Source: Corynebacterium aquatimens
GTDB taxonomy: Bacteria > Actinomycetota > Actinomycetes > Mycobacteriales > Mycobacteriaceae
NCBI RefSeq assembly: GCF_030408395.1
Contig: NZ_CP046980.1
Coordinates: forward strand, 62,001-126,000
DNA length: 64,000 nt
Direction of reading: 5' to 3'
The position numbers were made by a program, and so were the translations under genes. The notes under the pieces are model-generated. The model searched no databases. It was not told the DNA's origin and saw only the letters and a list, made by a program, of their open reading frames with translations. Positions 1-7,937 of the stretch are shown piece after piece; position 1 is the first letter of the stretch; the number at the start of each line of letters is the position of its first letter.

Positions 1-270
1 AAGGATGCTCGACACCTCGCGGAGAATCCGCCCACGAGTAAGAACCGTCCTTGGCGCGAGTGTTCGCGCTGCAGTCCGCAAAAACCCGTCGATGGTCATC
101 ACAGCGACATCCCTAAAGCTGCCTTGATGAGCCAACGCCACGATAGTGTCCGCGCGGGCTTTCGGGCCGCACACAACAACCACGGGCTTGTAGGGATCAG
201 AAGCTCGCAGATCACGGATAGTCTCTGCTAACAACCGGCCAAGTGGTTGTGAGGGTGCGTTACTTGCCAT
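1..270 (-). CDS. N-terminal part of an unrecognised protein (cut by window start)
   Basis: A minus-strand frame opens with ATG at 268-270 and stays open for 90 codons to the window edge, so only the N-terminus is visible. It begins MASNAPSQPLGRLLAETIRD and contains a hydrophobic strand (PVVVVCGP) followed by an Ala/Arg-rich helix and a second strand (VAVMTIDGFL). The alternation loosely recalls the N-terminal domain of actinobacterial AddB/RecB-like nuclease-helicases, but no catalytic motif is present in this piece. I therefore do not name it. It points away from the NTF2-like gene, which is on the same strand upstream. Confidence 0.5.
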   Translation of the reverse strand, partial: MASNAPSQPLGRLLAETIRDLRASDPYKPVVVVCGPKARADTIVALAHQGSFRDVAVMTIDGFLRTAARTLAPRTVLTRGRILREVSSIL

Positions 271-340
271 GTTAATACTTTTAGCAGGAAATAATGGCGG
301 CTGCGCTGTTTCCGCTGTCTTGGCAAGGAAGGTGCTGCGT

Positions 341-703
341 CTAGTGGGTGATTGTTGTCTGTTGGTAGAGCGTGAGTGCTGGGGAGCCGTCGATAAGCGT
401 GTAGGTGCTGCTCATGATGGCTTCGAAGGTGTCTTCACCGCGCTGGGACGTGGCGTGGTAAACCAGCGTGGCGGTCTCAATGCTGACGGGGATGAGCTGT
501 GCGTCGGTGATGGAGTAGCTGTCCCACGGCGGGGCGTCGTTGAGGCTGGCGGCGATGGTGGCGCGGTCGAGGATCATGCCGTTGACCAGGATCATGACGG
601 CGTCTTCGGTCATGAGTTCGCCGTAGAACGTGCCGCCGGTGCCATTGGTCAGGGAGTCCCAGCCGCGGTGTTCTAAGGCGAGGAGCGTATCGAAGTCGAG
701 CAT
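341..703 (-). CDS. NTF2-like (SnoaL/DUF4440-type) small protein
   Basis: A 120-residue protein with the pattern of DUF4440/SnoaL NTF2-like folds. It has an N-terminal helix (LLALEHRGWDSL), a short region around FYGELMTEDAVMIL, a central segment (DRATIAASL) and C-terminal beta strands ending YTLIDGSPALTLYQQTT. Such proteins are cytosolic cone-shaped barrels that act as small-molecule binders or minor enzymes, and the substrate cannot be read from sequence. The length matches the family. There is no signal peptide. The lipase gene downstream of its start points the opposite way, so the 264-bp gap at 704-966 is a divergent promoter region. One copy of the CGTCGATAAGC motif lies inside this gene at 388-398. 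Confidence 0.75.
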   Translation of the reverse strand: MLDFDTLLALEHRGWDSLTNGTGGTFYGELMTEDAVMILVNGMILDRATIAASLNDAPPWDSYSITDAQLIPVSIETATLVYHATSQRGEDTFEAIMSSTYTLIDGSPALTLYQQTTITH

Positions 704-966
704 GGGTCCGACTGTACTCGCCGCGCGATTCTATGAGTCCAGCAAAAGTTCACGGTCACCGAAGGCAAGCAGCCCACCCGCCGTTAGTCGATCACTGTCG
801 AGCCGTTAATATTCGCCGCGTCAAAACCCCAGGTCGCGTTCACAGGAATCGGCCCGAAACGCCGACGGCTCGACACTGGTCCGTTTTCATCGAATTTCAC
901 GCCAAGAACGCCGCCAAACCGCTAGTTTTGTAAGGAAAATAACAGATACTATCGGCGGGAGTTTCA

Positions 967-2268
967 ATGTGGTTCGAACGGAAACGACAAGTAGTAGCAG
1001 TGTTAAGCGCACTCGCGCTGACCAGCGGGTTCGGCGCCCCAGTCGCGGCAGCCCAGAGCTCGGGCCCGTCGCCGTTTGGGTCGGCGGCGGATCTCACACA
1101 CCAGTCATCGGTGAAGACGGGCGAGTCCATGCGCCCGGTCGCGCAGCGGACCAAGCCTATATATAGGAGTGATTTGCCGGAGGTTGGGCCGTCGTCACGC
1201 GTGGGCGAAGTTCTGGCGAAGGTTCCGCTTGACCCGCGCGCGGGCCTTGATAACGCGGGTGAGCAGGTGCGTTTCGCATACACGACTGTCGATCAGCACG
1301 GTCAGCCCGCGGTGAGCACGGGCGCGATGTACATGCCCAAGGGCCAAAAGCCCGCGGGTGGGTGGCCGGTGATCGCGTGGGCGCACGGCACCGTCGGGCT
1401 TGGCGACGAATGCGCGCCGTCCATCAACCCGCAGGTGGGAAATGACGCGCGGTACCTGAACAAGTGGCTGGATGAAGGCTACGCGATCGTGGCCACGGAC
1501 TACGTGGGTCTGGATTCGCCGGGGCTGCACAGCTACCTCAACGGCAAGGTGTCGGCGGCGAACGTTGTGGACTCGGTCGCCGCGGCGCATGAGATGTTCG
1601 GCGGTGAACTGTCGAAGAAGTGGGCGGTGGTCGGCCAGTCGCAGGGCGGGGGAGTGGCGCTGCACGTCGCGCGCCGGGCCACGCCGCTCAGCGAGAAACT
1701 CGGCCTGGATTACCGCGGGGCGGTGGCTACTGGCGCGCCCGCGTACATCGAGGAGATCGTGATCGCCGCGGGCCCGACCTTTCCGCCGATGCCTCTACCA
1801 GGCGGTTTGTCGGTGTTTGGCCTCTACATCCTTGCCGCGGTGCAGGAAGCCCACCCAGAGATCGACATGGACGCCGCGCTTAGCGACGAAGGGCGATTCA
1901 TGCTCGCCGAAGCCAAAAAGAGCTGTTTCCACGAGGTCCGCGACGGGGTCCAAGGTGTGAACCTGGCCCGCGCGTTTACTAAACCGCTGCGCTCAGTGCC
2001 GGGGCTGGATAAAGCCATCCGTGAGTTCATGGCCACACCCACCAGCGGATACGACAAGCCGGTGTTTGTCGGCCACGGGCTCAAAGACATGGATGTGCCC
2101 AGCCCCATCGGGATGCTGCTGAACACGGAGATGTGGTTTAACCAGTTCTTCGGAATGCCGCGCAACACGCGCGTGGATGTGAAGTGGTACCTGTCTGACC
2201 ACGGCACGACACCTAACGTGGCGTTTCCGGATTCCTCGGCATTCCTGGCTGAAATCTTCCGAGACTAG
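967..2268 (+). CDS. Secreted lipase-family alpha/beta hydrolase
   Basis: This 433-residue protein has a signal peptide (basic MWFERKRQ, hydrophobic VVAVLSALALTSGFG, then a cut near VAAAQS). It is followed by an alpha/beta-hydrolase of the secretory lipase (LIP) family. The nucleophile elbow GQSQGGG lies near residue 224, with the oxyanion-strand motif WAHGT near residue 140. A late acidic residue (GLKDMDVP) and a late His (LSDHGTTP) complete a plausible Ser-Asp-His triad. It should cleave ester or lipid substrates outside the membrane. The ATG at 967 follows a weak purine-rich sequence (gggag). It stands alone, with a 360-bp gap downstream holding two palindromes. Confidence 0.85.
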   Translation: MWFERKRQVVAVLSALALTSGFGAPVAAAQSSGPSPFGSAADLTHQSSVKTGESMRPVAQRTKPIYRSDLPEVGPSSRVGEVLAKVPLDPRAGLDNAGEQVRFAYTTVDQHGQPAVSTGAMYMPKGQKPAGGWPVIAWAHGTVGLGDECAPSINPQVGNDARYLNKWLDEGYAIVATDYVGLDSPGLHSYLNGKVSAANVVDSVAAAHEMFGGELSKKWAVVGQSQGGGVALHVARRATPLSEKLGLDYRGAVATGAPAYIEEIVIAAGPTFPPMPLPGGLSVFGLYILAAVQEAHPEIDMDAALSDEGRFMLAEAKKSCFHEVRDGVQGVNLARAFTKPLRSVPGLDKAIREFMATPTSGYDKPVFVGHGLKDMDVPSPIGMLLNTEMWFNQFFGMPRNTRVDVKWYLSDHGTTPNVAFPDSSAFLAEIFRD

Positions 2269-2377
2269 GCAGGCCGCGCTGCTGAGTTGAAGAATTCGTG
2301 GCCTGCACCATGTTGGCTAGCTAAACACGGTGAGTGTCTAACTTTCGGGGGGCGGTCCACGGGGATCAACGCGGTTG

Positions 2378-2398
2378 CGTGATTGGCAGTGCCAATCA
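2378..2398. repeat. Palindrome copy 1 (GATTGGCAGTGCCAATC)
   Basis: The core GATTGGCA-G-TGCCAATC has perfect 8-bp arms, extended to 9 bp by flanking T and A. A second, nearly identical copy lies 66 bp downstream. They sit between the lipase stop and the small surface protein start, in the gap 2269-2629, which holds nothing else I recognise. This looks like a paired operator or a short dispersed repeat. Confidence 0.6.
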
Positions 2399-2443
2399 GC
2401 GGTAGTTGCCGCGGAAACACGCTGGTCGCGCGGGAAAAAAATA

Positions 2444-2464
2444 CGTGATTGGCACTGCCAATCA
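2444..2464. repeat. Palindrome copy 2 (GATTGGCACTGCCAATC)
   Basis: Same palindrome as at 2378-2398, with the same CGT prefix and the centre base changed from G to C. Keeping both arms while the centre varies is typical of a dimeric protein-binding site. It lies 166 bp upstream of the surface-protein start at 2630. Confidence 0.6.
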
Positions 2465-2629
2465 AATGAAGCCCACGAAATGAAGTCTATGTAACGGTTG
2501 ACGCGGTGGTTTAGACTTAGCAGACAGAACCGACTTAATAGTCAATGTCTTATGAAGGTCGTATGAAGTCGGGCGGCGCGCACCCCGTGCAGTGCATGCC
2601 CGGAAGCGCGTCCGATGTGGAGGATCACC

Positions 2630-3307
2630 GTGAAGAAGATTATGGCAGCCGCACTCGCTGCGGCCCTGACGTTCACCACCGCTGCCCCGGTTACGCCTGG
2701 GGTGGCTGCAGCCGAAACGCCGACTGCCAGCAAAAAGTACTCGGAGATCTACCCAGTAACAATGTATGGCTCGGTCAAAAAGGCCGGACCGGTCACTCAA
2801 TCGTTTGAAGTCACTGTTGATGACGGCATTGGCGGGAAGTCCGTCAAGGCAATTGAAGAGGTCACAGACAAGCGGAGCAGTCAAGAAAACGTCATCTTCA
2901 CGTTGAAAACATATTCTGCCGGAAAAGCGAGGGGCGAAATAACCCTCGGTAACGAAGCGATCTACCCGGCGCAATTCTATGCCAGCTATGAAGTCACAAT
3001 TGTTTACACCGATAACAGCAGAGCGAAGGCAACTGGCAGCCTCTCCATTGAGCCCATGGATACGTTGGTGGATCGGTCGAAGCCGCGAGAAGACACGCCT
3101 ACAGGCGGCACCGGAAACCAAGGCGGCACGGGCAACCAAGGCGGCACGGGCAACCAGGGCGGCGGGAACGCGCTGAGCAGCGCGGATGGCACGCCAACAG
3201 AGTTGGGGCGCACGCTATCGATTGTTGGGGGGATTGTCGCGGCGTTGGCGGTTGTGTTGGGTGTGGGTGCGTTGTTTATGAATGCGCAGGTACCGTTCCG
3301 CAGGTAA
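2630..3307 (+). CDS. Secreted protein with Gly-rich linker and C-terminal membrane anchor
   Basis: I choose GTG at 2630 because GGAGG lies 6 nt upstream; an ATG at 2615 would place that site inside the gene. The 225-residue product has a signal peptide (VKKIMAAALAAALTFTTAAP, cut near VAAAE) and a roughly 130-residue extracellular domain rich in beta-strand patterns. A low-complexity linker with three GGTGNQG-type units follows, then a C-terminal membrane helix (IVGGIVAALAVVLGVGALFM) with a basic tail. This is a common corynebacterial cell-surface layout. I recognise no functional domain. The Gly-rich repeats are in-frame 15-bp units and could vary in number between strains. Confidence 0.75.
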   Translation: MKKIMAAALAAALTFTTAAPVTPGVAAAETPTASKKYSEIYPVTMYGSVKKAGPVTQSFEVTVDDGIGGKSVKAIEEVTDKRSSQENVIFTLKTYSAGKARGEITLGNEAIYPAQFYASYEVTIVYTDNSRAKATGSLSIEPMDTLVDRSKPREDTPTGGTGNQGGTGNQGGTGNQGGGNALSSADGTPTELGRTLSIVGGIVAALAVVLGVGALFMNAQVPFRR

Positions 3308-3357
3308 GAAGAGCGTAATTCGCTTCGTTGTTGGCCCGCTGCGCTACTGTGTTATAA

Positions 3358-3443
3358 GGACACGGGGTGCCGCGGGTCTTGTGCGTGCGGCTGAGAAATA
3401 CCCGTTGAACCTGATCCAGGTAATGCTGGCGAAGGGATGTTCG
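3358..3443 (+). promoter_or_regulatory. TPP riboswitch (THI element)
   Basis: The conserved thiamine-pyrophosphate aptamer is readable. There is an ACGGGGTGC 5' arm, the GGCTGAGAAATACCC core, TGAACCTGATC, then CAGGTAATGCTGGCGAAGGGA as the 3' half. It lies 65 bp upstream of thiM. High TPP is expected to switch off thiM, thiE and probably the three transporter genes that follow with little spacing. I did not fold the expression platform. Confidence 0.95.
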
Positions 3444-3507
3444 GGTGCATTGACCGCGCGTTTCTTCGTTGGCGTTTAAGAAATCGAACGAAGAATGGGA
3501 GCGGCAA

Positions 3508-4332
3508 ATGACGGTGACAAATGCGGGTGCGGCGCAGCTTTTGGCAGCAGTGCGGGAGCAGACCCCTTTGGTGCAGTGCATTACTAACTCGGTGGTGACC
3601 AATTTCACGGCGAACGTGCTGTTGGCGTCGGGTGCGGCGCCGGCGATGACGGACATCGTGGGGGAGGCGGGTCTGTTCGCGGGTATCGCTAGCGGTGTGC
3701 TGATCAATCTGGGTACGCCGACGCCGGAGCAGCGGGAGGCGTCGCGTGAGGCAGTGGCGGGTGCCGCGGAGGCGGGCACACCGTGGGTGCTGGACCCGGT
3801 GGCTGTCGGCGCGTTGCCGGTGCGTACGGAGCTCGCCCGCGAGCTGGTCGCGGCTGGTCCGACGGCGATTCGTGGCAACGCCAGCGAGATCATGGCGCTT
3901 GCAGGTGCGGGCGCGGGCGGCCGCGGCGTGGAGTCTTCCGATGAGGTCGATGCCGCGGTGGAGGCCGCCGTCGCTTTGGCGCAGCAGTCCGGCGCGGTCG
4001 TTGCGGTGTCCGGACCGAAAGACTTCATCACTGATGGTCAGAACGCGGTGTGGGTAGATGGCGGTAGTGAGTTATTGACCAAGGTCACGGGCGGCGGGTG
4101 CGCGCTCGGCGCGCTGATCGCGGCATTTTTGGGGGCCCGCGGTGAGGCTTCGGCGCTCGAGGCGGTTGCGGCCACGCACGCGTTCTACTCGCTCGTCGCG
4201 GAGCGCGCCGCGGCGAAGGCTCACGGCCCCGGCACGTTCGCAGTCGCGCTTATCGACGAATTGTCGTCCGTGACCCCGGATGACCTCGCCGCGGTGACGA
4301 GCATCAGCGCAACGACAACGAGTGAGAACTAA
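3508..4332 (+). CDS. thiM: Hydroxyethylthiazole kinase
   Basis: ThiM phosphorylates 4-methyl-5-(2-hydroxyethyl)thiazole so it can be joined to the pyrimidine by ThiE. The 274-residue product starts [20 protein letters not shown] and shows the family signatures [21 protein letters not shown] and GAAPAMTDI. It also has [10 protein letters not shown], the [10 protein letters not shown] segment and the C-terminal [17 protein letters not shown] anion hole with its catalytic Cys. Length is normal for the family. I prefer ATG 3508 with the upstream GGGAGCGG to a TTG at 3469. Its stop overlaps the thiE start (TAATG). It is the first gene after the TPP riboswitch. Confidence 0.95.
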   Translation: MTVTNAGAAQLLAAVREQTPLVQCITNSVVTNFTANVLLASGAAPAMTDIVGEAGLFAGIASGVLINLGTPTPEQREASREAVAGAAEAGTPWVLDPVAVGALPVRTELARELVAAGPTAIRGNASEIMALAGAGAGGRGVESSDEVDAAVEAAVALAQQSGAVVAVSGPKDFITDGQNAVWVDGGSELLTKVTGGGCALGALIAAFLGARGEASALEAVAATHAFYSLVAERAAAKAHGPGTFAVALIDELSSVTPDDLAAVTSISATTTSEN

Positions 4333-4979
4333 TGAATATTCCAGAAGGTATTTACCTGGTCACGGACAAGGCTTTATGCGGTGAGCGTGGCGTTGTGGAG
4401 ACGGTCCGCCTGGCCGTTGACGGTGGGGTGACCACGGTACAGCTGCGCGATAAAGATGCAGGCCGCGATGATCTTGTGCGCCAACTCGAGGAGCTGGCGG
4501 GCGTAATTGATGGCCGCGCAACGCTCGTGGTCAATGACGCCTTAGACGCTGCGGTGGAAGCGCGTCGTCGGGGCATTCCTATCGACGGTGTGCACGTAGG
4601 CCAATCCGATGAGGACGCAACGGTGGCGCGTGCGCATCTCGGGCCGGACGCTGTCGTGGGCCTGTCGGCGAGCAACCGGGAGGAATTCGCTGAGATCAGC
4701 ACCTGGCCTGCCGGAACGGTGGACTACGTCGGTGTTGGTGTTATCCGGCCGACGGCGACGAAGAAAAACCACCCGCCGGCGCTCGGCATCGAGGGATTCG
4801 GCGAGCTCACCCGCATTGCGCCGGTGCCGACGGTGGCGATTGGCGGTGTCGGTGCCGGAGACATCGTTGGCCTTCGCCAGGCGGGAGCGCACGCGGTGGC
4901 GGTGGTGTCCGCGATCTGTGCAGCAGAAGATCCCCGGGGTGTTGCTGAGCAAATGTCTGCCCTGTGGATAAGTGCTTAG
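4332..4979 (+). CDS. thiE: Thiamine-phosphate synthase
   Basis: ThiE couples HMP-pyrophosphate with thiazole phosphate to make thiamine phosphate. The 215-residue TIM barrel carries the usual motifs: YLVTD at the first strand, TTVQLRDKDA (phosphate/substrate contacts) and LVVNDALDAAVE. Further along are GVHVGQSDED, the VGLSAS strand, GVIRPTATKKN (pyrophosphate loop) and VAIGGVGAGDI near the C-terminus. The start codon overlaps the thiM stop by one base, so the pair is translationally coupled. The next gene follows after 43 bp. Confidence 0.95.
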   Translation: MNIPEGIYLVTDKALCGERGVVETVRLAVDGGVTTVQLRDKDAGRDDLVRQLEELAGVIDGRATLVVNDALDAAVEARRRGIPIDGVHVGQSDEDATVARAHLGPDAVVGLSASNREEFAEISTWPAGTVDYVGVGVIRPTATKKNHPPALGIEGFGELTRIAPVPTVAIGGVGAGDIVGLRQAGAHAVAVVSAICAAEDPRGVAEQMSALWISA

Positions 4980-5022
4980 GCACGTGTCCGGTGGTGTCAC
5001 CCCCGGCCGATAGGATGCAGCC

Positions 5023-6063
5023 ATGACTCACACGAGATCCCGGGTATCCCAGTTCTTTGCCATGGTGATGGCGCTGCTCACCGTCGCGGCGCTCGCGACA
5101 ACACTCGCGGCGTGCAGCGACGGCGGCGCGGGCGAGGGGGAGAAGATCCTCTTCGCTCCGGACTGGACGCCGAACACGAACCAGACCGGGTTATTCGTGG
5201 CCAAGGCGAAGGGATTCTTCGAAGACACCGGGATCGACGTGGAGATCCTGCCGTACAACGAAGCCGGCACCGATGTTCTGGTGGACTCCGGCCAGGCGAC
5301 GTTCGGGATGGGAACCCAGGATCGATTGACCATTGCCAAATCTGCGGGGGCGGACATCAAGTCGGTCATGGCAGTTGAGCAGCATTGGGCAACCGAGATC
5401 GCGGTCTTGGCAGACCGGGCTGATATTAAAAGCCCCAAAGACCTGGACGGAAAGACCTTCGGCGGCTTCGGTGAACCCGCGGATGAAGCAATCCTCAAAG
5501 GCGTCATCCAGGCCGCTGGCGGCAAGGGCGAGTTCGACTCCGTGGTGCTAAACACCAACGCCTATGAAGCGCTGTACAACAAGGAAGTGGATTTCACCAT
5601 TCCGTACGTGGCCTGGGAGTCCATTGAGGCTAAAAAGCGCGGCATCGATCTGAAAGGCTGGCGCTATACGGACTTCGGTTTCCCGGATAACTACCAGATC
5701 ATCATCTTTGGCAACCAGGACTGGATGGCGCAGCACCCAGAAGAAACAACAAAATTCGTCCAGGCAGTGCAGCGCGGCTACCAGTACGCCATCGACAACC
5801 CGGAAGACGCTGCGAAGATCCTCCAGGAGGAAAACCCCGAGTTGCTCACAGACCTGGACCTATTAATTGAGAGTCAAAAGACGCTTTCCGGTGAGTTCAT
5901 GCGAGACGCCGACGGCAAGTTCGGCCGTCAAACCGAAAAGCAGTGGGCAGACCTGGGTGCCTTCTTATACGACAACAATCTGCTGGTAGACCGTGACGGT
6001 AAGCCCTTGGCCAACCAGCCGGAGTGGAAGAACTTCTTCACCAATGAGTACCTCGCCGACTAA
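5023..6063 (+). CDS. thiY: Thiamine-precursor ABC transporter, substrate-binding lipoprotein
   Basis: A 346-residue NMT1/THI5-like periplasmic-type binding protein. The N-terminus has a lipoprotein signal with lipobox LAAC (Cys near residue 30), so it is tethered outside the membrane. The mature part has the family pattern WTPNTNQTGLFVAKAKGFF, VEILPYNEAGTDVLVDSGQATFG and FTIPYVAWE. Members bind hydroxymethylpyrimidine or formyl-aminopyrimidine. Position behind thiM-thiE and the TPP riboswitch supports a thiamine-pyrimidine ligand. The permease gene begins 20 bp before this stop. Confidence 0.88.
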   Translation: MTHTRSRVSQFFAMVMALLTVAALATTLAACSDGGAGEGEKILFAPDWTPNTNQTGLFVAKAKGFFEDTGIDVEILPYNEAGTDVLVDSGQATFGMGTQDRLTIAKSAGADIKSVMAVEQHWATEIAVLADRADIKSPKDLDGKTFGGFGEPADEAILKGVIQAAGGKGEFDSVVLNTNAYEALYNKEVDFTIPYVAWESIEAKKRGIDLKGWRYTDFGFPDNYQIIIFGNQDWMAQHPEETTKFVQAVQRGYQYAIDNPEDAAKILQEENPELLTDLDLLIESQKTLSGEFMRDADGKFGRQTEKQWADLGAFLYDNNLLVDRDGKPLANQPEWKNFFTNEYLAD

Positions 6064-6871
6064 AACCGCCCCCAGGCCCAGCCGCACCCGGATCCTGCGC
6101 GGGGACACGGCATCGAACATCATTGTGCCGGTGGTGTTCCTCGCCATCGGACTGGTCATTTGGGAGATAGCCGTCCGCGCAAGCGGGGTGCGCCCGCAGG
6201 TGATGCCTGCCCCAAGCCGCGTGGTGGAAGCCGGATGGTCGCAGCGTGAGGTGATCGGCCAACACGCACTCGCCACAATCCAGGTCACCCTGGCCGGTTT
6301 CACGCTGTCGTTGATCTTGGCGTGGCTCATCGCCATCGCCATTGACTTCTCGCCGGCCTTGCGCCGCGGGTTGATTCCGATTCTGGTGGCGTCGCAGACC
6401 ATTCCCGTCGTCGCCATCGCACCGCTCATGATTATTTGGTTCGGCTTCGGCCTCGTGCCAAAGATGCTGGTCGTTGCGCTTGTGACGTTCTTCCCCATGA
6501 CCGTCGGGTTGGTGGAAGGTTTCAGCCGCGCGGACGCGGAATCGTCTAATCTTCTGCGTTCCATGGGCGCGGGAAGGATAAAGGAATTCCTCTATGTGCG
6601 CTTGCCGTCGGCGATGCCGCAATTCTTCACGTCGTTACGCATTGGCATTACCTACGCGATGACCGGCGCGATTTTCGCGGAGTATGTGGGCGCGCGTCGG
6701 GGCCTGGGCATCTACATGAGCGTGCAGAAAAACGCGTTCCGCACGGACCTTGTTCTCGCAGCCGTCGCGGTCACTGCGTTCATCTCGATCCTGCTGTACA
6801 TGTCTACTTACCTGCTGGAACGCGCCACAATCCCGTGGCACATCAAAGAGAGGCGGGCGCGCAATGTCTGA
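6044..6871 (+). CDS. thiX: Thiamine-precursor ABC transporter, permease
   Basis: A 275-residue inner-membrane permease of the taurine/nitrate/pyrimidine class with about six membrane helices. The first is near NIIVPVVFLAIGLVIWEIAV. The coupling loop EAA signature reads ESSNLLRSMGAGRIKEFLYVRLPSA. I choose ATG 6044, which overlaps the binding-protein stop; an earlier in-frame start would lie deeper in that gene. The stop is shared with the ATPase start (ATGTCTGA). It moves the pyrimidine precursor together with the preceding lipoprotein and following ATPase. Confidence 0.88.
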   Translation: MSTSPTKTAPRPSRTRILRGDTASNIIVPVVFLAIGLVIWEIAVRASGVRPQVMPAPSRVVEAGWSQREVIGQHALATIQVTLAGFTLSLILAWLIAIAIDFSPALRRGLIPILVASQTIPVVAIAPLMIIWFGFGLVPKMLVVALVTFFPMTVGLVEGFSRADAESSNLLRSMGAGRIKEFLYVRLPSAMPQFFTSLRIGITYAMTGAIFAEYVGARRGLGIYMSVQKNAFRTDLVLAAVAVTAFISILLYMSTYLLERATIPWHIKERRARNV

Positions 6872-7640
6872 CACAGGTTCGACTCCCCGTCTGCGGGTGG
6901 ACGGAATCACGCGAGAGTTTGTCGTCGATAAGCATGAGCGGCGCCTTGTGTTAGATGACATCTCTTTCGATGTCGCGCCGGGCGAGTTCATTTCCCTCGT
7001 CGGCCCCTCGGGCGCGGGCAAATCCACGCTGTTCAACATCATCGCGGGCCTTGATACGCCCACGTCGGGCCGCGTGCTTATCGACGGCCGGGAGGCGACA
7101 GGCAGCACCGAACACGCTGCGTACATGCCACAAAAAGACTTGCTTTTCCCGTGGCGCACCATCGCCGCGAATGCTGCGCTGGGCCTTGAGGTGCAGGGGA
7201 TGAATCGCCAGGAGGCACGCGCGAGGGTGCGCGAGTGGTTCCCGCGCTTCGGCCTTGAGGGTTATGAGGACGCTCATCCGTTTGAGCTCTCCGGCGGTAT
7301 GCGTCAGCGCGCGGCTCTGCTACGCACAGTGGTTCAAGATCGTCGCATCTTGCTTCTCGACGAACCGTTTGGCGCCTTGGATTCCCTGACCCGCCAACAG
7401 CTTCACGCGTGGTTGCAGGGCGTGTGGGCTGAAAATGATTGGACGGCGATCTTGATTACGCATGATGTGCGGGAGGCTGTCGCGCTGTCCGATCGCGTGA
7501 TTGTGTTAAGCCCGCGCCCGGCGCGTATCCGCGGGATTATTGACGTGGATTTGCCGCGACCGCGGTCGATTGAAGACACGGCGAGCCGGGAATTTGCATC
7601 GGTCGAAAAGCAGATCTTTGACACACTTCTGGCTGAGTAA
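6864..7640 (+). CDS. thiZ: Thiamine-precursor ABC transporter, ATP-binding protein
   Basis: A 258-residue ABC ATPase. Walker A is GPSGAGKSTL, the Q-loop is in MPQKDLLFPW, and the signature ELSGGMRQRAALLR is followed by Walker B ILLLDEPFGALD and the switch His in LITHDVREA. All catalytic motifs are intact. It overlaps the permease gene by 8 bp, closing the five-gene thiamine operon. Two CGTCGATAAGC motifs fall in this gene at 6923 and 7076. No clear terminator follows; the next 297 bp hold a GlxR-type site and the promoter region of the surface protein. Confidence 0.88.
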   Translation: MSDTGSTPRLRVDGITREFVVDKHERRLVLDDISFDVAPGEFISLVGPSGAGKSTLFNIIAGLDTPTSGRVLIDGREATGSTEHAAYMPQKDLLFPWRTIAANAALGLEVQGMNRQEARARVREWFPRFGLEGYEDAHPFELSGGMRQRAALLRTVVQDRRILLLDEPFGALDSLTRQQLHAWLQGVWAENDWTAILITHDVREAVALSDRVIVLSPRPARIRGIIDVDLPRPRSIEDTASREFASVEKQIFDTLLAE

Positions 7641-7658
7641 GTCCCGTGTACCTCAGCA

Positions 7659-7674
7659 TGTGAGGCAAATCACA
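7659..7674. promoter_or_regulatory. Putative GlxR/CRP binding site
   Basis: TGTGAGGCAAATCACA matches the GlxR consensus TGTGA-N6-TCACA in both half-sites. GlxR is the cAMP-responsive global regulator of corynebacteria. The site is 264 bp upstream of the large surface-protein gene and 19 bp past the transporter stop. It could act on the former, although the distance is large for direct activation. Confidence 0.6.
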
Positions 7675-7937
7675 TATTAGATGTTGGTGATTACTTGTGC
7701 CTGCGACTACGCAACCTGCCCTGCATTTTCGCTCTGCTCTGACCGACGCCCTGCCTGCCCCCGGCGGTACGGGCGGGCCCTGAGTGTCCTAGACCTTTGA
7801 AATTCCCTGACGATTCTCTACATTCTTAACCAGAACTTAGAAAACATTAAGTCCTAATGTGGGTTTAGTAAGAAAATCCTCACAGCTGCATAAAATGCGC
7901 TAGGGGATGCTCACGTGAGTGAAAGGGAATACCGAAA

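Noticed and set aside
733-933. 66-codon plus-strand frame in the gap before the lipase
   Set aside because: No ribosome-binding site, no family resemblance and Arg/His-rich composition typical of random high-GC frames.
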